This document shows positions 59,610 through 64,000 of a DNA stretch of 64,000 nucleotides, in pieces. Every line of letters starts with the position of its first letter. Positions within the stretch are counted from its first letter, which is position 1. Made by a program: the position numbers and the translations under genes. Under the pieces are notes generated by a model. That model saw nothing but the letters and a program-made list of their open reading frames with translations. It was not told the origin of the DNA and searched no databases. This DNA comes from Panopea generosa (taxonomy: Eukaryota > Mollusca > Bivalvia > Adapedonta > Hiatellidae): positions 27,306,745 to 27,370,744 of the forward strand of contig CM055898.1 in assembly GCA_029582155.1 (NCBI GenBank), in the 5' to 3' direction.

Positions 59610-61000
59610 ACGTACATTGGAATGTTGAAGGTTTGACTATTGACAAAAGATCAAGCGATCATTTTGTGAATTTAATTACAATTATGAAGTCATGTTTTAG
59701 CGAGACATGGACTAACAAAAGTACAGGTATCGACCTAAAGGGAATAGTAGTTCTATTCATTCGTTTAGACGATGACAGTACCGAAAGGTAAAACACTCTT
59801 AGTCTAGCGGTGGTATCATTATTTATATAAAAAAAATAATATTGATGAAGCTATTTATTTGACAGTAACATACATAGTGCTAGAACATTATCTTGCTCAT
59901 AATATGTATGAAACGGACATTTTTAGAAAAATTGAACAAGATATAGGGAAAATATTTATGATATTATGGTGATATAAATAGTAGAGTACCATTAAAAAAT
60001 GATCACATAGATAATGGCAGAAACATTGAACAATTTGATTTTCTCGAAGTATAGAAGCCAATACCTCGTGCGATCTCAGACTTGGTATCAAACCGTTGTT
60101 ATGTATTGATCTATGCAAATCAACGAATCTACGTATTATAAATGGCAGATTACACATGGATGAAAGTTAAGGTAAAAGGTCTTGCGTAGCGCATAATGGT
60201 CAAAATCGAGTTAACTACCCGTTAAAGGCCAAAACATACTTTGACACACTTTTAGATTTTTGTGTTCACAATTTTAATGAATTCTTCAATCACGCGCCAA
60301 TCACCTTCAATCAAACTGCTCAATATGAATCACGTGATACAAGAAAATACATTTATTACAATAGGAAACCCGAATTTAAAAACGATTTTATAAATGGTAT
60401 ATCTCAAGGTATTAGAACAATCGCTATTAGATGGACTAGATAAGAACTGTAGTACTGATGAATTTGATCGAACCTCACTGACTTCATTGACAAAAATGCA
60501 AATAGATATTATTTTTTTTAAGAATGCTATTAAAACTTCGTGTTAATAATTTTTGTGAAATCAAAACAAATCTAAGTGGTTGAATGATGTAAAACTCGCC
60601 ATTCACTATATAAGGAATCTATCTTATTGTATAATATAAATAAAACGGATGCGAACAGGCAGTTGGTATCACAATAGAAAAATAATTACAAATAGTATTG
60701 CAGAAAATCCAAATATGCGTACAATCTGAATTTATGATATAAAATTAACGAAATGAGACGTAAGAGGCCAAAAGAATTCCGGAACATGCTTATAATACAG
60801 ACTATCGGTAACCACTTAGCATCTTCTCTGATCACTTTATATGTTTAAGTTACACCATTTATAAAGAAATATTGAATCTTTAAAATTTTATCATCGGATG
60901 TCACTATAATCAAGACAACGAATGCAAGGATTAGATCATTTCGATGACTTGATAATCCTAGTACTTTTTCTGAATTAGATATTCACAATAATTAGGAAGA
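59610..61000 (+). mobile_element. Heavily decayed LINE (endonuclease to linker)
   Basis: Broken plus-strand pieces resemble non-LTR ORF2: an endonuclease-like SETWTNKSTGIDLKG near 59,700, then FDTLLDFCVHNFNEFFNHAP near 60,240 and KRPKEFRNML near 60,765. The last recalls NPKEFWNEI in the LINE at 18,800. Stops are frequent. No reverse transcriptase core was recognised. Confidence 0.4.
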
Positions 61001-61140
61001 AATGAATTTGATTTCTGTGAGGAAAAGTTTTGGCACGAATTAATCAAGCTCACTAGACAATACGCACAAAAATATATGTGAAGCACATTTGTAACAAATG
61101 ACTACATTACACAATACAAAACTAGTACACAATATAATGT

Positions 61141-61248
61141 TATTATACAGTTCACTGTACAATATGGATTTATATTGTACGAGTCAATGTTGTGGTGAAA
61201 ACCTGTATTGGACGAGACGCCGCACATTGTACAGTGAACTGCATAATG
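61141..61248. mobile_element. Small inverted-repeat element (hairpin MITE)
   Basis: Arms at 61,143-61,166 and 61,223-61,246 are inverted matches over 24 bases with about two mismatches (core CAGTTCACTGTACAAT). The centre holds ATTGTACGAG and GGTGAAAACC, which recur at 61,860-61,905. Confidence 0.7.
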
Positions 61249-61721
61249 ACCTTTTTGTTATTCACCTCGAGTTCTTTTCATATGAAACACAATATCAAAT
61301 TAAAATTTTATAAAACAATTTATTTTAACAACAGGTATTTTCTAAAAAAAAATACGATGTTTATGACATTTATTGATAATATTAAAGATTTTTAAAAAAA
61401 ATAGATATATCAATATTAATATAATTCCCTTATCACAGTTATTTTCTTTCCTTTTTACATTTTAAGTATCTATTTATATCTTTTGGAATAATGCATACTT
61501 CAATTTCTCAATATTAGTATATATACATTTTGCACGTTGTTACTATGTTCACTCGGAGTGCCTCAACGATTCCTCTTATATGATATATCTAAGATATGCG
61601 GATTATTTATATCGTTAGAGTTACCGTTCTTTAACGTCCAATACGAAATTATTATCGATTTTCGGGACAGTCGAACCGTCCGATACAAAAAAGCTATTCG
61701 GATTTTCGGGACGCTGCCGGT

Positions 61722-62590
61722 TTGAAGCGTACAACAACGATTTCTTAATTACAGTCACGTGGTACAAATGCTCGAAGCTCATTGGAATAGCTATTTTAGT
61801 CGGATAATAATAGCCAATAACACATGATATTATAAGGCTAATTTACAGTGTTTTGTACAATATGGGAATATATTGTACGAGTATGTATTGTGATGAAAAC
61901 CACAATAATTGCGAGTATGATGGTGTTACCGGCTTTCGATCACTTCAAAAATATTTCAATGCAAAAAGGCATGTTGACACTTAATGCTTGTATTAACGTT
62001 TCAATAACTATCAAATAATTATTTACTACCAAAAAGATAACAAATACATGCCTATTGACTTCACCATTCACGTTAGATCACGATGACCCAATATACGTCC
62101 AACAAAATGGCGGCACCTGATTTCGATCACATAACTGGATGACGCAATGTGTCAAAATAAAATGACATAGGCTGCAAAAGTGCAATTAATGAAAGCAGAT
62201 AAAACTGTACTTACCTTTCACATGAATAAATATTTCTCAATGTGTTTATTCCATAACAATATCAATTCACTGAACAGCATGAGGTTATTTAATTTTTCTA
62301 ATTTTATCTTTTTTAAAAACATCATAGTATCCAAATAAAAACACTGATTTTAAAAATAATCTATCTTTTGTTTTATTTGATACATTTTATTAATGCAACA
62401 ACACTGTAAAATTAACTTTTTATTTCATACCTTAAACTGAAAGAAGTGTATCAAAAGAAATAAACCATGAATAAAACTAAAATCCGCCTGTGTGATATAT
62501 AATTTATAATAATTATCCATCTAAAATAGTTAATCCAATGAACTTCGAGCATTTGTAAAACGCGATCAAACGTGTACGCTTCAAACAATA
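61722..62590. mobile_element. Foldback-like element with ~60-bp inverted ends
   Basis: The left arm (61,722-61,790) reads TTTGAAGCGTACA ... ACAAATGCTCGAAGCTCATT; the right arm (62,530-62,590) carries the complement (AATGAACTTCGAGCATTTGT ... TGTACGCTTCAAA). The inside, about 740 bp, holds a partial copy of the hairpin element at 61,141 and no gene. Confidence 0.65.
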
Positions 62591-62870
62591 CTAACAAAAC
62601 TAACCCTTACAAAATGTGCAGTGATCGGTATGATATCCTTTGATAAAGTATGTTATAACGAAGCCTAGCGCACATAATATAAACATTTGGAGATAAGTGT
62701 AATGACAGACTGGTTATAAAATGAATGTGGAATATTGATTAACACAATACTGGCGTAAACTATGCGTGTAAGTATTGTATTAAATGATAAAAGTGTTAAC
62801 TATTTACCATTCGGTATCATTAGCTTAGAGAATTGTAATTTAAATCTAAGTATATATCGTTATTTTTATG

Positions 62871-62941
62871 CCATCGAGGGCTAACAGACGACCAGTTAAC
62901 CTAACCACTGTTTCCTGGGATCCTGAAAGGTTAACCAGTAT
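62871..62941 (-). mobile_element. SINE fragment, inverted
   Basis: GGGCTAACAGACGA ... CACTGTTTCCTGGGATCCTG is the complement of the SINE body at 2,437 and 5,557. Confidence 0.7.
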
Positions 62942-62944
62942 TTT

Positions 62945-63405
62945 ATTAATCCATAAATAAAAAATGTCGTCATACAATACAAATATAATAGACGATCGAA
63001 GCACAGTTACTTAAATACCATAATAGTATGTAATTTGCCAGACGAAAGCATACGTGTCCTATATAATGATTACATATAAATATATTAGTACTATGATACC
63101 GTGTTATCGTCACCGGTACAAGTGACAAAACAAAACACGGTCTTGACGAGGGTATCAGTTTAATTTCTTTATTTATGTTTACCATTAAACGGTTTTCGGT
63201 TAACCACATCGTAAGACTTACGATATATCTAGTTGTCGTTGATAGTATGTGTTTTATCATTACAATTTTAACATTAAAGCTTACAACAAAATGAATATTA
63301 GGGTAGCGCATTGCTTGTTAAGTTTAATGACGTTAAAGAAATTGTGTAGTCGTCCATTTCAAGGATCTAAAATCTAAAATATATAATCAATGGAAATACA
63401 TGAAA
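62945..63405 (+). other. AT-rich intergenic DNA
   Basis: A 113-codon minus-strand reading frame (63,311-62,970) overlaps here but has no recognisable domain and is not called. Confidence 0.45.
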
Positions 63406-63763
63406 ATAAAGCTCCACCAATGATCGTTTTGCTAAGCTATGTCCGTAAATCAGACTTAACGTCTCACACAACATGCAATTTTGTACTGTTCTACATATAG
63501 AGAAATGCACTTCTGGAACACTGGATATAATACCAATGGTTCTAAAAGTGCCTTGTTCCTAAAGATAGACCATTGTTGGTCCAATTATGCCGAAAAAAAC
63601 ATGGGGTTGACCAGGTTGTTTTGTCACAATATCGATGGTTTGATGGCACCCCTTCAATTCTGTTCATTTGTTGCAGTGTATCATTACGCATTTTTTAAAC
63701 TGTTATAGCTCTTAATGCCATCCAAACCGTCATGTAAGGGGTGTTATTCTTAAGTGAGACCTT

Positions 63764-64000
63764 AAGCTCCACCAATGATCGTTTCACTCGATTGTGTTCG
63801 TAAACCAGGCTCAAGCTCCCCCAGCGGTCGTGTTGCTCATGTGTATCCTTAAGCAATGATCAAGCTTCCCCAGTTATCGTTTAGCTAAGATGTGTCCGTG
63901 AACCAGACTTAAGCTCCCCCAATGATCGTTTTCCTAGGATGTGTCCGTAAACCAGTCTCAAAATTCGACGATTAATTTCCAAGTGCTCTCAGAGATCGTT
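63764..64000 (+). repeat. 49-bp minisatellite, runs off the right edge
   Basis: AAGCTCCMCCA-type starts at 63,764, 63,813, 63,862 and 63,911 are exactly 49 bases apart; the last unit is diverged. Each unit has ATGATCGTTT and TGTGTCCGTAAACCAG. A lone earlier copy lies at about 63,408. Confidence 0.88.

Noticed and set aside
62970..63311. 113-codon minus-strand frame near the right end
   Set aside because: Single unsupported frame in AT-rich DNA with no recognisable domain.

Overview
The window looks like nuclear DNA of an animal, most likely a bivalve or other mollusc. It is AT-rich, coding sequence comes as short exons with GT/AG borders and matching phases, introns are packed with transposon remnants, and there are tRNA-derived SINEs. 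It also holds many copies of a repeat family with GCTCACCTG-type ends and GTCCGTC-rich stretches, which I associate with bivalve genomes. No bacterial operon, CRISPR array or rRNA is visible.

Bases 1 to about 36,150 (plus strand) hold most of one inhibitor-of-apoptosis (IAP) gene, cut off on the left. Twelve exons can be followed: BIR1 (exon 1), a linker (2), BIR2 (3-6), BIR3 (7-10), a Thr/Ala-rich repeat exon (11) and a C-terminal RING finger (12). BIR2 and BIR3 lie on two copies of one large intragenic duplication, unit A about 4,215-13,438 and unit B about 14,205-30,310. Both carry the same four exons, an 81-bp minisatellite and a mariner remnant. Unit B alone also took in a 5-kb LINE and a 2-kb repeat block. 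The 81-bp minisatellite looks like a head-to-tail array of decayed tRNA-Leu(CAA)-like units, the most unusual structure here.

Bases 36,590-37,090 hold an array of perfect AAGTTCATGAACTT palindromes. On the minus strand, 43,774-37,286 is a broken CACTA/EnSpm-type transposase gene whose four exons still splice in phase. It is surrounded by the GCTCACCTG-type repeats, one with a 166-bp tandem core (44,085-45,170).

Bases 45,830-50,524 (plus) hold a BEN-domain-like gene behind a perfect NRF-1 palindrome. One exon encodes a 14-residue repeat, and an in-frame TAA sits two bases before its splice donor although the phase fits the BEN exon. Two small exons at 52,545-52,953 encode a cytoplasmic tail with YxxL, YxxM and YxNL motifs.

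From 53,000 to the end I see no supportable gene: AT-rich DNA with a decayed LINE, several terminal-inverted-repeat elements, SINE fragments and a 49-bp minisatellite at the right edge.
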